A DNA stretch of 64,000 bases from Longimicrobium sp. (lineage in GTDB: Bacteria > Gemmatimonadota > Gemmatimonadetes > Longimicrobiales > Longimicrobiaceae), in the NCBI GenBank assembly GCA_036389135.1, contig DASVQP010000076.1, positions 110,001 through 174,000 on the forward strand. The letters run 5' to 3'. Numbering within the stretch: the first letter of the stretch is position 1; every line of letters begins with the position of its first letter. The notes beneath the pieces are model-generated. The model was not told the origin of the DNA. It worked only from the letters and a program-made list of their open reading frames with translations, and searched no databases. Positions 55,468-63,957 of the stretch are shown in pieces. Made by a program: the position numbers and the translations under genes.

Positions 55468-55767
55468 GGGGGAATGGGGAATCGGGAATGGTTGGCACGG
55501 TTGTATGCACTGCCGGCTCCGCGCAGATCCGGTAGGGGCGCGATTCATCGCCCCCGTGCCCAACACCGCACCGCCGCCCGCTGTTACGCACCACGCACCA
55601 CACCCGTAGGGGCAGACCTGCGTGTCTGCCCACCGCCCGCCCCGCCTCGACCCCCGCCACACGCATCGAATCCCGTAGGGGCCGCCCCACGTGGCTGCCC
55701 GTGCATTCCTCCCAGCGAGGAGCCGTGTTCCTCGTCGCCTGTCCCCGCCGTTCCCCGTTCCCCCGTA
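55468..55767. repeat. GGGGAAT-type inverted arms around TAGGGGC hairpins
   Basis: This covers the 388-bp gap between the mutase subunit and the methyltransferase, which has no gene. The left arm (55468-55491) repeats GGGGAAT. The right arm (about 55745-55767) reads CGTTCCCCGTTCCCCCGT, its reverse complement. Inside are three diverged hairpins of the type GTAGGGGCAGACC-N-GTCTGCCC (about 55530-55555, 55607-55635, 55675-55705). Confidence 0.8.
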
Positions 55768-55768
55768 G

Positions 55769-56521
55769 TTACCGGCGCGCAATGCAGATCAGATCCTCGC
55801 TCGTATGGACGAACGGCGCCAGCTCCCAGTCTCCGTACCACTCGACGGGGGTGAGGCCGGCGGCGCGGAGGAGGACCGACCATTCGGTGGCGCTGCGAAT
55901 GCGGAGCTCGTGGAACTTCTCGCCCGATTTTCCACCCCGGCGCCAGCGCGTCCACTCGCGGCTCACCCCGTCGACGGCGTCGAACTCGCGCTCTACCCAG
56001 ACGGTGGTGCCGTCCTCCGCTTCCCACCAGTCGCGCTCCGTGTAGCCGCCAACGGCGTGGTCGCGGTGCATCGTCTCCAGCACGAAGAAGCCGCCCGGGC
56101 GCAGCGCATCGTGCGCGCCGCGTAGGACGCGCAGGTCCTCCTCGTCGGAGAGGAAGTAGCCCAGGGAGGAGAAGAGGGAAAGGACAGCGTGGAAGCGTCC
56201 GCGGAAGGGGATCTCGCGCATGTCGCCGCGCAGCCAGTCGACCGCGACGCGGGCCTGATCGGCGCGGGCGCGGGCGCGGCGAAGGAGCGGCTCGGAGAGG
56301 TCCATCCCCGTGACGCGGAACCCCGCCTCGGCCAGGGCGACGGAGTGGCGGCCCCATCCGCACGCCACGTCCAGGATCTCGGCGCCGGGCTCCAGCGGCA
56401 CCATCTCGCGGATGCCGGCGACCTCGCGGGCGGTGCGCTCGGGGGTGAGGAAGTCGCGGTACAGGTCGATGAAGGTCTCGTCGAAGTACCCCTCCCACCA
56501 GCGGTCCTGGCTAGCCGGCAC
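55769..56521 (-). CDS. Class I SAM-dependent methyltransferase
   Basis: A 250-residue protein from GTG 56521. Motif I is [17 protein letters not shown], and motif II has [14 protein letters not shown]. The substrate region includes [20 protein letters not shown] and [14 protein letters not shown]. Its start overlaps the HAD gene stop by 11 bp. The target is not deducible; small-molecule methyltransferases of this look are common. Belongs with the HAD and kinase genes on the minus strand. Confidence 0.85.
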   Translation of the reverse strand: MPASQDRWWEGYFDETFIDLYRDFLTPERTAREVAGIREMVPLEPGAEILDVACGWGRHSVALAEAGFRVTGMDLSEPLLRRARARADQARVAVDWLRGDMREIPFRGRFHAVLSLFSSLGYFLSDEEDLRVLRGAHDALRPGGFFVLETMHRDHAVGGYTERDWWEAEDGTTVWVEREFDAVDGVSREWTRWRRGGKSGEKFHELRIRSATEWSVLLRAAGLTPVEWYGDWELAPFVHTSEDLICIARR

Positions 56522-57194
56522 GGCCCAGCCGCTCCGGAAGCTCGTGGATGCCGCGGATGCGGTCGCCGTGCTCCTCGGTGAAGCGGCCCAGCGGATCGAT
56601 CAGAAAGGTGTGCATCCCCACGTTGCGCGCGCCCACGACGTCGATCTCGTAGATGTCGCCCACGTACGCCGCCTCGTGCGGCTCCACCCGCATCCGCTCC
56701 AGCCCCATGTGGAAGATGCGCGGGTCCGGCTTCTCGACACCCACCAGCCCGGAGTCGATCACGAACTCGAAGTGCGGGCGCAGGCCCAGCGACTCCAGCA
56801 GCGCCTCCACCCGGCCGTCGGCGTTGGAGATGACGCCCAGGCGGTAGCCCATGCGCCGCAGCTCCTCCAGCGTCTCGATGGTGTTCTCGCGAACGCGGCT
56901 CCACAGGTTGCGTTCCGCGTGGCGCGCAAAGAGCCGCTCCGCGACCGGGGGGAAGTGCGCGTCCTCCACGCCCAGCGTGCGAAAGATCGCGGCGAAGTAG
57001 ACCTCGCCGCGCTTCCGGTCGTCGCCCGCGGTGCCAGAGCGCACCATCTCGTCCAGGACGAGCTTGGCCTCGTACTCGGCGGCGAGGATGTCGTCCTCGC
57101 TCGCGGTGATCCCCGCCTCGGCCAGGACCTGCACGAGGAAGGGATGGTCCAGCCAGACCAGCGTGTTGCCTGCGTCGAAGATGATCGCTTTCAT
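56511..57194 (-). CDS. HAD-family hydrolase
   Basis: A 227-residue haloacid-dehalogenase-type phosphatase from ATG 57194. Motif I IIFDAGNTLVWLDHP has the nucleophile D7, but the second Asp of DxD is replaced by Gly (D-A-G), a feature of one HAD subgroup. The helical cap lies at about 15-85. Motif II is VISNADGR, motif III is VEKPDPRIF and motif IV is YVGDIYEIDVVGA. Substrate unknown. It lies between the kinase and the methyltransferase and overlaps the latter. Confidence 0.88.
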   Translation of the reverse strand: MKAIIFDAGNTLVWLDHPFLVQVLAEAGITASEDDILAAEYEAKLVLDEMVRSGTAGDDRKRGEVYFAAIFRTLGVEDAHFPPVAERLFARHAERNLWSRVRENTIETLEELRRMGYRLGVISNADGRVEALLESLGLRPHFEFVIDSGLVGVEKPDPRIFHMGLERMRVEPHEAAYVGDIYEIDVVGARNVGMHTFLIDPLGRFTEEHGDRIRGIHELPERLGRAG

Positions 57195-57210
57195 GGGGTC
57201 TCGGTTGCGG

Positions 57211-58788
57211 TCAGCGCGGCATCTGAAAGGTGACCTGGCGCAGGCGGGCGCCGCGGGCGATGCGGCGGATGGCCGGGAGCGCCGCTTCCGCGCGGCCACG
57301 GTCGAACGGGCCGGCGAGGACGACGACGGAGTCCCCGGGCAATTCCGGATAGACGCGGCCGTTTGCGAGGCCCGCGGGGTGCCCGGCGGCGGCGATGCGG
57401 TCGCGCAGGGTCACGGCGCGCTCCACTTCGTCCGGGGCGCGGGTGGCGGCCGCGATGATCCAGAGCTGCTCGTTGAAGCCGATTCCGCCGCGCAGCCGCA
57501 CGGCGCGCAGCGCTTCCTGGCTCGCGAGCTCGCGCGCGGCGGCCTCCTCCGGCGGAATGGGCGGCGGATCGGGCTGCACGGGGGCCGAGACTGGCGCCGG
57601 CTCCGGCGCGGCGGGCGGTTCGCCGTCGCGCGTCCAGTACACTCCGGCGAGCGTCACCAGGACCGCGATGCCGATCCACTTCGCCAGCGGGGTGCCGCGG
57701 CGTTCGCCGTTTTCCGCCTCCTGCGGGGGCGCGGGCTGCGCGTACGCCGGGGGCGCGGGCACGCTGTACGCCGGCTGCGGCGCGTGCGGTTGCGGCGCGT
57801 AGGCATGCACTGGGATCGGCGGCGGCACCACCGGCTGCGGAATCGGCGACACGACCGGGGGGGACGGGACCGGTGGCGTCGGCGGATACGCCAGCGTCGG
57901 CGCGGCGTCCAGGGCCGGGGGCGCGGGCGGGACGATGGCGAGAAGGCGGAGGACGGCGTCCGCGTCCGCGGGGCGCTGGAGCGGATCGCGGCGGAGCATG
58001 CGCAGCAGCGCGTCGCACATCGGCACGGCGACGCGGGGGCGCAGCGCGTCCACGGCGCGGGCGGCGACGGCGTCGTCCGCGGCGCTGTTGATCCCCTCCG
58101 GGTAGCGCCCCGTGAGCATCTCCAGCGCGACGATCCCCAGCGCGTACACGTCGCACGCGGGGGTGAGGTGCGGCGAGGCGGCGAGCTGCTCGGGGGCGGC
58201 GTAGCGCGGCGTGTACGGCGATGGGCTGAGCTGCGTGATGCGCGTCTCCGGCTGCTCGCCCGCGGAGAGCTGCGCGATGCCGAAGTCGAGCACCTTGACC
58301 TCCCACCCGCCTACCGGATCCGCGACCAGGAAGAGGTTGCGCGGCTTCACGTCGCGGTGCACGATCCCCACGCGGTGCCCCGCGGCCAGCCCCATCGCGG
58401 CCTCGCGCACGATCTCCAGCGCCTCGTCGGTGGACATCGGGCCGTTGGCGGCGGCGATGCGCTCGGCCACGTCCTTGCCCGGTAGCCGCTCCATCACCAG
58501 GAAGTCGAGCCCCGACCCCGGATCGGTGCCAAAGTCGTGCACCGTCACCACGTTGGGGTGGCGGAGGGTGGCGGCGGCGCGGGCCTCGCGGCGGAAGCGG
58601 GCGCGCAGCACCTCCTGCTCGGCCGGGTCGGCGGAGGCGGCGGTGAGCACCTTGACCGCCACGTCGCGTCCCAGCCGCTCGTCGTGCGCCCGGAACACCG
58701 CGCCCATCCCCCCGAAGCCCAGCGCCTCACCGATCCGGTAGCGGTCGGCGAGGAGGCGGCCCTGGAGGAGGGTGGCGAGTGTGGTCAA
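57211..58788 (-). CDS. PknB-type Ser/Thr protein kinase with SPOR-like tail
   Basis: A 525-residue transmembrane kinase. The N-terminal kinase domain (about 16-275) has GEALGFGGMGAVFRAHDE, catalytic K46 (DVAVKVL), HRD in GIVHRDVKPRN and KVLDFGIAQL. A long Pro/Ala linker (about 285-365) precedes one membrane helix (WIGIAVLVTLAGVYW). The extracytoplasmic part ends with a SPOR-like segment (DSVVVLAGPFDRGRAEAALP), which might bind peptidoglycan. The TTG start at 58788 is the only start close to the domain but has no good ribosome site. Confidence 0.88.
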   Translation of the reverse strand: MTTLATLLQGRLLADRYRIGEALGFGGMGAVFRAHDERLGRDVAVKVLTAASADPAEQEVLRARFRREARAAATLRHPNVVTVHDFGTDPGSGLDFLVMERLPGKDVAERIAAANGPMSTDEALEIVREAAMGLAAGHRVGIVHRDVKPRNLFLVADPVGGWEVKVLDFGIAQLSAGEQPETRITQLSPSPYTPRYAAPEQLAASPHLTPACDVYALGIVALEMLTGRYPEGINSAADDAVAARAVDALRPRVAVPMCDALLRMLRRDPLQRPADADAVLRLLAIVPPAPPALDAAPTLAYPPTPPVPSPPVVSPIPQPVVPPPIPVHAYAPQPHAPQPAYSVPAPPAYAQPAPPQEAENGERRGTPLAKWIGIAVLVTLAGVYWTRDGEPPAAPEPAPVSAPVQPDPPPIPPEEAAARELASQEALRAVRLRGGIGFNEQLWIIAAATRAPDEVERAVTLRDRIAAAGHPAGLANGRVYPELPGDSVVVLAGPFDRGRAEAALPAIRRIARGARLRQVTFQMPR

Positions 58789-58791
58789 GAG

Positions 58792-58822
58792 AAGTGCGTT
58801 AGTGCGTGAGTGCGTTAGTGCG
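58792..58822. repeat. Solitary AGTGCGTG arm before the kinase gene
   Basis: Reads AAGTGCGTTAGTGCGTGAGT and onward; same words as the array at 49953-50097. It abuts the kinase start, so it lies in the gene's 5' leader. No partner arm is seen. Confidence 0.8.
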
Positions 58823-58872
58823 CCGGAGAAAGGAAGCTACTGCGCCCGCCCGCGCCGTGGAAGAACTGCGGC

Positions 58873-58955
58873 CTCACACAGAGCCACAGAGGAAACGACA
58901 AGAACACGGAGAACCTCTTCCCTCCTTGCTGTCATCTCTGTGTCTCTGTGTGAGG
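58873..58955. repeat. CACAGAGCC-type inverted array, mutase/kinase junction
   Basis: The left arm CCTCACACAGAGCCACAGAG starts at 58873. The right arm (58934-58955) reads ATCTCTGTGTCTCTGTGTGA. Same family as 28330 and 36575. Confidence 0.88.
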
Positions 58956-58981
58956 CCCGCTGTTCCTTCGGTACATGCAGA

Positions 58982-59018
58982 AACCTCCCCTCCGGCGAGG
59001 TGCACCGGAGGGGAGGTT
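58982..59018. terminator. Terminator after the methylmalonyl-CoA mutase gene
   Basis: Perfect 14-bp stem AACCTCCCCTCCGG / CCGGAGGGGAGGTT with a 9-nt loop, 20 bp past the mutase stop. T-rich tails are present on both strands. Confidence 0.8.
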
Positions 59019-59037
59019 CTTTTTCGACGCTACGATT

Positions 59038-60774
59038 TTAGAAGAAGACCGGCTCCTGGTACGCCCCGAACACCGCTTCCATCGAGTGGCGGATCTCGTG
59101 GAGCGTGGCGTACGCCCTCACCGCGTCCAGCAGGGCGGGCACGACGTTTTCGCCGGCGCGGGCGGCATCCTGCAGCACCTGGAGCGTGCGATCGACCTCG
59201 GCCTGGTCGCGGCGGGCGCGCATGGCGGCCATCCGCTCGCGCTGGCGGCGCTCCGCTTCCTCGCCCACCTTGAGGAGCGGGATGTCGATCTTCTCGCCCT
59301 CGATGGTATAGTGGTTCACACCCACGATGACACGCTCGTTGCGCTCGATCTCGATCTGCTGGCGCATCGCCGAGCGCGCGATCTGCTGCTGGAAGTAGCC
59401 CCGCTCGATTCCCGGCACCACCCCGCCCATCCCGTCGATCTCGGCGAAGATCGCCTCCGCCTCGGCTTCCATCTGGTCGGTGAGCGCTTCCAGGTAGTAG
59501 GAGCCGGCCAGCGGGTCGATGGTGTTGGCCACACCCGTCTCGTGCGCCAGGATCTGCTGCGTGCGGAGGGCGATCTGCACCGCCTTCTCGGTGGGGAGCG
59601 CCAGCGTCTCGTCCATCGAGTTGGTGTGCAGCGACTGCGTGCCGCCAAGCACCGCCGCCATCGCCTGGTAGGCCACGCGCACGATGTTGTTCTCCGGCTG
59701 CTGCGCCGTCAGCGTCACGCCCGCCGTCTGCGCGTGGGTGCGCAGGCGCCAGCTCTCCGGGTTCTTGCTGCCGTACTTGTCGCGCAGGTGGCGCGCCCAG
59801 ATGCGGCGGCCGGCGCGGAACTTGGCGATCTCCTCGAAGAAGTCGTTGTGCACGTCCCAGAAGAAGGAAAGCCGCGGCGCGAAGTCGTCCACGTCCAGCC
59901 CGCGCGCGATCCCGCGCTCCACGTACTCGAAGCCGTTGCGCAGCGTGTACGCCAGCTCCTGCGCGGCGGTGGCGCCCGCCTCGCGGATGTGGTAGCCGCT
60001 GATGGAGATCGGGTTGTACTTGGGCGCGTTCTTCGACGCCCACTCGAACATGTCGATCACCAGCCGCAGCGCCGGCTCCGGCGGGTACACCCAGGCGTGC
60101 TGCGCCTGGTATTCCTTGAGGATGTCGTTCTGGACGGTGCCGCGCAGCTTGTCGGCCGAGATCCCCTGCTTCTCCGCCGCCACGATGTAGAAGGCGAAGA
60201 GGATGATGGCCGGGCCATTGATGGTCATCGACACCGAGACCTGGTCCAGCGGGATCCCGGCGAAGAGAGTCTCCATGTCGTCCAGCGACGAGATGGCCAC
60301 GCCGCACTTCCCCACCTCGCCCAGCGAGCGGGGATGGTCGCTGTCGTAGCCCATCAGCGTGGGAAAGTCGAAGGCAACCGAGAGCCCCGTCTGCCCGCGC
60401 TGCAGCAGGAAGTGGTAGCGCTCGTTCGTCTCCTCGGCGGTGCCGAAGCCGGCGAACTGGCGCATCGTCCAGAAGCGCGTGCGGTACATGGTGCCGTACG
60501 GCCCGCGCGTGAAGGGGAACTCGCCGGGGAGCCCCACCTTCTCGTTGTAGTAGCGCGCCTCCTCGGGCGACGGCTCGGGGCGGTCCAGCGGGGTATAGAG
60601 CGGCTCCACCTCCACGCCGCTCACGCTGGTGAAGCTGTCGTCGCGCTTGGCGGCCCGCTCGTAGGCGCCCTCCCAGGCGGCGAGCCCGCTGCGCAGGGAT
60701 TCCAGCTCCCGCTCCTTCTGGCGGATCTGCTCCAGGAGGTCGGCCGGCGGCACGCGCTGCTCCACTACGCTCAT
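59038..60774 (-). CDS. Methylmalonyl-CoA mutase, catalytic subunit
   Basis: Large, substrate-binding chain of adenosylcobalamin-dependent methylmalonyl-CoA mutase (or a close acyl-CoA mutase), converting methylmalonyl-CoA to succinyl-CoA. At 578 residues it lacks the B12 domain, which is the separate gene at 54952. Segments such as PFTRGPYGTMYRTRFWTMRQ, SVAFDFPTLMGYDSDHP and SVSMTINGPAIILFAFYIVA are typical. The TIM-barrel start and C-terminal linker helices are both present. It is coupled 12 bp after meaB. An isobutyryl-CoA mutase-like role cannot be excluded. Confidence 0.94.
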   Translation of the reverse strand: MSVVEQRVPPADLLEQIRQKERELESLRSGLAAWEGAYERAAKRDDSFTSVSGVEVEPLYTPLDRPEPSPEEARYYNEKVGLPGEFPFTRGPYGTMYRTRFWTMRQFAGFGTAEETNERYHFLLQRGQTGLSVAFDFPTLMGYDSDHPRSLGEVGKCGVAISSLDDMETLFAGIPLDQVSVSMTINGPAIILFAFYIVAAEKQGISADKLRGTVQNDILKEYQAQHAWVYPPEPALRLVIDMFEWASKNAPKYNPISISGYHIREAGATAAQELAYTLRNGFEYVERGIARGLDVDDFAPRLSFFWDVHNDFFEEIAKFRAGRRIWARHLRDKYGSKNPESWRLRTHAQTAGVTLTAQQPENNIVRVAYQAMAAVLGGTQSLHTNSMDETLALPTEKAVQIALRTQQILAHETGVANTIDPLAGSYYLEALTDQMEAEAEAIFAEIDGMGGVVPGIERGYFQQQIARSAMRQQIEIERNERVIVGVNHYTIEGEKIDIPLLKVGEEAERRQRERMAAMRARRDQAEVDRTLQVLQDAARAGENVVPALLDAVRAYATLHEIRHSMEAVFGAYQEPVFF

Positions 60775-60786
60775 GATGATTCTCCC

Positions 60787-61854
60787 CTACCGGGTTGGCA
60801 CCCCAAGTTCACCCACGATACGCTCCGCCACGGTGTACGGCGAGTCGGTCCCCGCTTCCAGGGCGGCGAGGGAGGCGCGGAGGATCTCGTCCCCGTTCCC
60901 CCGCTCCCACACCAGACGCTGCAACCGCCGCTCCACCACGGCGCGCACCCGCTCGGCAAGGCGGTGCTGGCGCCGGCGAGACAGCTCGCCGGACTCGTTC
61001 AGATACACCTGATGGCGGTCGAGCGTTCGCTGCAGCTCTTCAAGTCCCTCGCCGCTCTGCGCGACGGTGCGGATGACGGGGATCGCCCATCCGCCCTCAT
61101 CGCGCGCGTGGGCGCGCAATCCCTCGCGGGCATGCTTCTGCACCGTCTTCAGCGAGACGCCGTGGTGCCCCGCCGAGGCCGGCATGTCGCCCAGCCGCAT
61201 GTGGAGCATCACCTCGATCTCCTGCGCCAGTTTGTCCGCTCCCGGCCGGTCAGCCTTGTTGATGACGAAGACGTCCGCGATCTCCATCAGCCCCGCCTTC
61301 ATGGCCTGGATGGAGTCGCCGCTCTCCGGCACCAGCACGACGACGCTGGTGTCGGCCGTCCCCGCGATGTCCAGCTCCGTCTGCCCCACCCCCACCGTCT
61401 CCAGGATGACGCGCACGAAGCCGAAGGCGTCCAGCAGGTCGGCGACTTCCTTGCTGGTGGTGGCCAGGCCGCCGAGCGCCCCGCGGGTGGCCATCGAGCG
61501 GATGAACACCCCCGGATCGGTGGAAATGTTGTTCATCCGGATGCGGTCGCCCAGCAGCGCTCCCCCGGTGAAGGGGGACGACGGGTCCACGGCCACGATC
61601 CCCACCCGCTCTTCGCGCTCGCGGTACATCATGGCGAGCTTGGAGGTGAGGGTCGACTTGCCGGCGCCCGGCGGCCCCGTGATCCCGATGCGCTGCGCAC
61701 GCCCCAGGTCGGCGTGCAGCTCGTGGAGGAGCCGCTCGAAGCCGGGGCGCGTGTCCTCCACCAGCGAGATGGCGCGGGCCAGGGCGACGCGCTGCCCCGC
61801 CCGGAAGCGCTCCAGAAGCTCCTGGTGCGGCGAAGCCTTGATCGTTTCGGTCAT
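60787..61854 (-). CDS. meaB: Methylmalonyl-CoA mutase GTPase chaperone
   Basis: G-protein chaperone that loads and protects the B12 cofactor of the mutase. It has 355 residues. Walker A lies in RIGITGPPGAGKSTLTSKLA. VAVDPSSPFTGGALLGDRIR, ETVGVGQTELDIAGTADTSV and VFVINKADRPGADKLAQEIE are the classic MeaB/ArgK signatures. It is transcribed just before the catalytic subunit and supports calling that gene a methylmalonyl-CoA mutase. Confidence 0.96.
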   Translation of the reverse strand: MTETIKASPHQELLERFRAGQRVALARAISLVEDTRPGFERLLHELHADLGRAQRIGITGPPGAGKSTLTSKLAMMYREREERVGIVAVDPSSPFTGGALLGDRIRMNNISTDPGVFIRSMATRGALGGLATTSKEVADLLDAFGFVRVILETVGVGQTELDIAGTADTSVVVLVPESGDSIQAMKAGLMEIADVFVINKADRPGADKLAQEIEVMLHMRLGDMPASAGHHGVSLKTVQKHAREGLRAHARDEGGWAIPVIRTVAQSGEGLEELQRTLDRHQVYLNESGELSRRRQHRLAERVRAVVERRLQRLVWERGNGDEILRASLAALEAGTDSPYTVAERIVGELGVPTR

Positions 61855-61861
61855 GGGGCGA

Positions 61862-61891
61862 AAGGTGCCCCGCGCGCGGGGGAGATGTCAA
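61862..61891 (-). promoter_or_regulatory. Candidate promoter of meaB and the mutase gene
   Basis: Consensus TTGACA (61886-61891), an 18-bp spacer, then a weak CACCTT (61862-61867) very close to the meaB ATG at 61854. The short distance would leave almost no leader. Confidence 0.35.
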
Positions 61892-62039
61892 GCGGGCACA
61901 GCGGTACGCCGACGAGTGCCGCATCCGGGCGACACCCGTCGGCTCCATCACGTGAGATCGGGAGACCTGAGTGTTGGCATCAGGCGAAGCCCGGCCTCCA
62001 TACGGCACGGAAGCCGGCGCGTCCTCATCCGCCAGCTCA

Positions 62040-62660
62040 TTATGCGGTGCCAGGATGTGATTGCATCCCGTAGCGCCTGTTCACTTCGCGCCCGCTCCGA
62101 ACAAGGCGGAGTCCCAACGCGAGCCTGACGCGCCGCGCCCTCAACTCGGTGTCGGAGCGTGCGCCCCAGCCCAGGCGGTAAAGCTGGAACACGCACCCCG
62201 GGCGGATGGGCACCGCGATTCGTTGAGGTACCGGCACCGCCGGTTCGTTCTTCAGCATGTAGATCCGGACGCCCCAAACCGTTGCCTCGGTGGGACGCAA
62301 TTCTCCAATGCCGAGATACCGCGGCTCACCTACCTGCACGTAGGATCGTCCGTGGAATGGAATCGATGCTTTCCGCCTCCACCACCTACTGTGGAATGCG
62401 TAAGCCGCGCCGGGCGGATACGCGTCAGCAAAAAGGATGGTGGGCGTAACGCCAGCGAGCACCGTATCCCGCTCGTTGCGATACACAGTCTCGGCTACAT
62501 ATACCAACTCAAGCTGATCATTCTTGATGACGCAGATCGGAACCTCTAGCTCCCTGTACGTTATCGGCGGTCTCAGTCGCTGCGCGTTCGCCCGCACACT
62601 CAGGAGCAGGAGCGACATGAGCAGAGGCGCTACGCGGACCGCCCGAGGTATGCGGCTCAC
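62040..62660 (-). CDS. Putative exported protein, unknown
   Basis: GTG 62660 (MSRIPRAVRVAPLLMSLLLL) gives 206 residues with a cleavable signal peptide ending near SVRANAQ. The rest has scattered Arg and Tyr with beta-strand character (LELVYVAETVYRNERDTVLA and ATVWGVRIYMLKNEPAV). No family is recognised. Base composition is lower in GC than the upstream genes. It starts 4 bp after the stop of the coiled-coil gene at 62665, so both belong to one unit. An upstream ATG at 62720 would overlap that gene. Confidence 0.5.
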   Translation of the reverse strand: MSRIPRAVRVAPLLMSLLLLSVRANAQRLRPPITYRELEVPICVIKNDQLELVYVAETVYRNERDTVLAGVTPTILFADAYPPGAAYAFHSRWWRRKASIPFHGRSYVQVGEPRYLGIGELRPTEATVWGVRIYMLKNEPAVPVPQRIAVPIRPGCVFQLYRLGWGARSDTELRARRVRLALGLRLVRSGREVNRRYGMQSHPGTA

Positions 62661-62664
62661 TGGA

Positions 62665-63456
62665 TCACGGAGCCACCGCGGGGCCCGACGGCCAGCTAGG
62701 GTTAGTGGAACACCTGTCATTCAGATGCGTCATTACGGTTTCGGAGAGCCCGGGGAGCGTTTGATTCGCGGAGGTGGTGTCCGCCGTGGCGCCGGGCGAA
62801 GATGGCACGGTGCGCTCGGCCACATACTGATGAAGCGCGTACACGATCTCGTGGCCGCACCGGGCACTGGCCTTCAGCGCGCTATCTGCCCTCGCCAGGT
62901 CACCGGCGTCGCGTCGCTGCAGCCGCCGGTCGTACGCGGCGGTAAGTTGCTCGTCCACGAGGCGCTGCAAGTCGCCGAGCTTGCTGAGCGGCACTTCGTA
63001 CGGCGACTGCTCCGACGCATCCGTAACGCGGCGCACGGTGAGAAGATTGCTTTGACGGTGCTTCTCCCATTCGACATACGCCTGTACGTAAGCCGCCCTT
63101 CTCGCCATCAGTTCGGGGAGATCGAGGTTGCGCCGGAGCGCCGACAGCAGCAACTCGGCACGCACTCGCCGCTCTTCGAGTTGCGCAGAAAAACTTTGCA
63201 CCGCCATGAGCCTGGCTTCGCTGGTCACGCGCGCACGCTCCTCCCGCTCTCGGACCTCTGTCCGCGCCTGTGTGATGCGATCGGTGAGAAGCACTCCCAA
63301 ACACCACGTCAGGAGAAACCCAACGACCACGGCCGTGAGCTGGTGATTCAGAACGCGTGCCCACCACGGGCCGGGCAGGGGTCCGAGCCTTCGCAACTGC
63401 TCGCGAATCTCGCGTACGAGATCCTCCAGTCTGTCTTTGGACGGATCGGGAGTCAT
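62665..63456 (-). CDS. Single-helix membrane protein with coiled coil, unknown
   Basis: ATG 63456 (MTPDPSKDRLEDLVREIREQ) gives 263 residues. Order of parts: a short amphipathic helix, one membrane helix (about 40-57, HQLTAVVVGFLLTWCLGVLL), then a long Arg/Glu coiled coil (about 60-160) and a helical C-terminus with a cysteine pair. The protein looks like a small anchored scaffold. No homologue family is recognised. It is cotranscribed with the exported protein gene. The start is well placed, but no promoter is visible. Confidence 0.6.
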   Translation of the reverse strand: MTPDPSKDRLEDLVREIREQLRRLGPLPGPWWARVLNHQLTAVVVGFLLTWCLGVLLTDRITQARTEVREREERARVTSEARLMAVQSFSAQLEERRVRAELLLSALRRNLDLPELMARRAAYVQAYVEWEKHRQSNLLTVRRVTDASEQSPYEVPLSKLGDLQRLVDEQLTAAYDRRLQRRDAGDLARADSALKASARCGHEIVYALHQYVAERTVPSSPGATADTTSANQTLPGLSETVMTHLNDRCSTNPSWPSGPAVAP

Positions 63457-63957
63457 CGAGTGCCCCTGCAACGTAGTAGGCGGGTGGAGCGCGAAGCGTA
63501 CCGAACCGAGAACCCCGAATCCGATTTCGCACCGGGCGGCATACAAGTTCCCGAGCCGCCAATCCGCGGTAACACCAAAAAGTGCGTGTGACAGCAGATC
63601 CAGCCGCCTCGCACCGGCTCACCGCAACCCAATCACGCCCCGCGCGATCCGGCGCCCCGGCTCACTTCACGTAGAATAATCGCTCCCGCCCGTGCACGAC
63701 AGCGGGGCCGCGGAAGCCTTCACGGCCGCAGCACCGCCAACCAGAATAATGTGTGAGTTCCGCTCAGTGGTGCGTTATGCATGGTATTGCCGTTTTCGAG
63801 CGGAGGCCGTTTTCAGTCTTTCGCCCGGGCCTGTCGCAGATGATCTTGCTGATGTAGTCCGTGGCTCCGCACAGTGCGGCGCCACCGCTGCGCACCGCCC
63901 GGTGTGCCGCGTCGCGGTCCCGTCCGGAACTCCTACCTCTGCTCCTGGAGGCACCTC
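63457..63957. other. 501-bp gap without a convincing gene
   Basis: Between the coiled-coil gene and the possible gene at the right edge I see only short open frames on both strands without ribosome sites or family motifs. GC is lower than average around 63540-63800. No clear terminator, repeat array or RNA was found. Confidence 0.5.
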
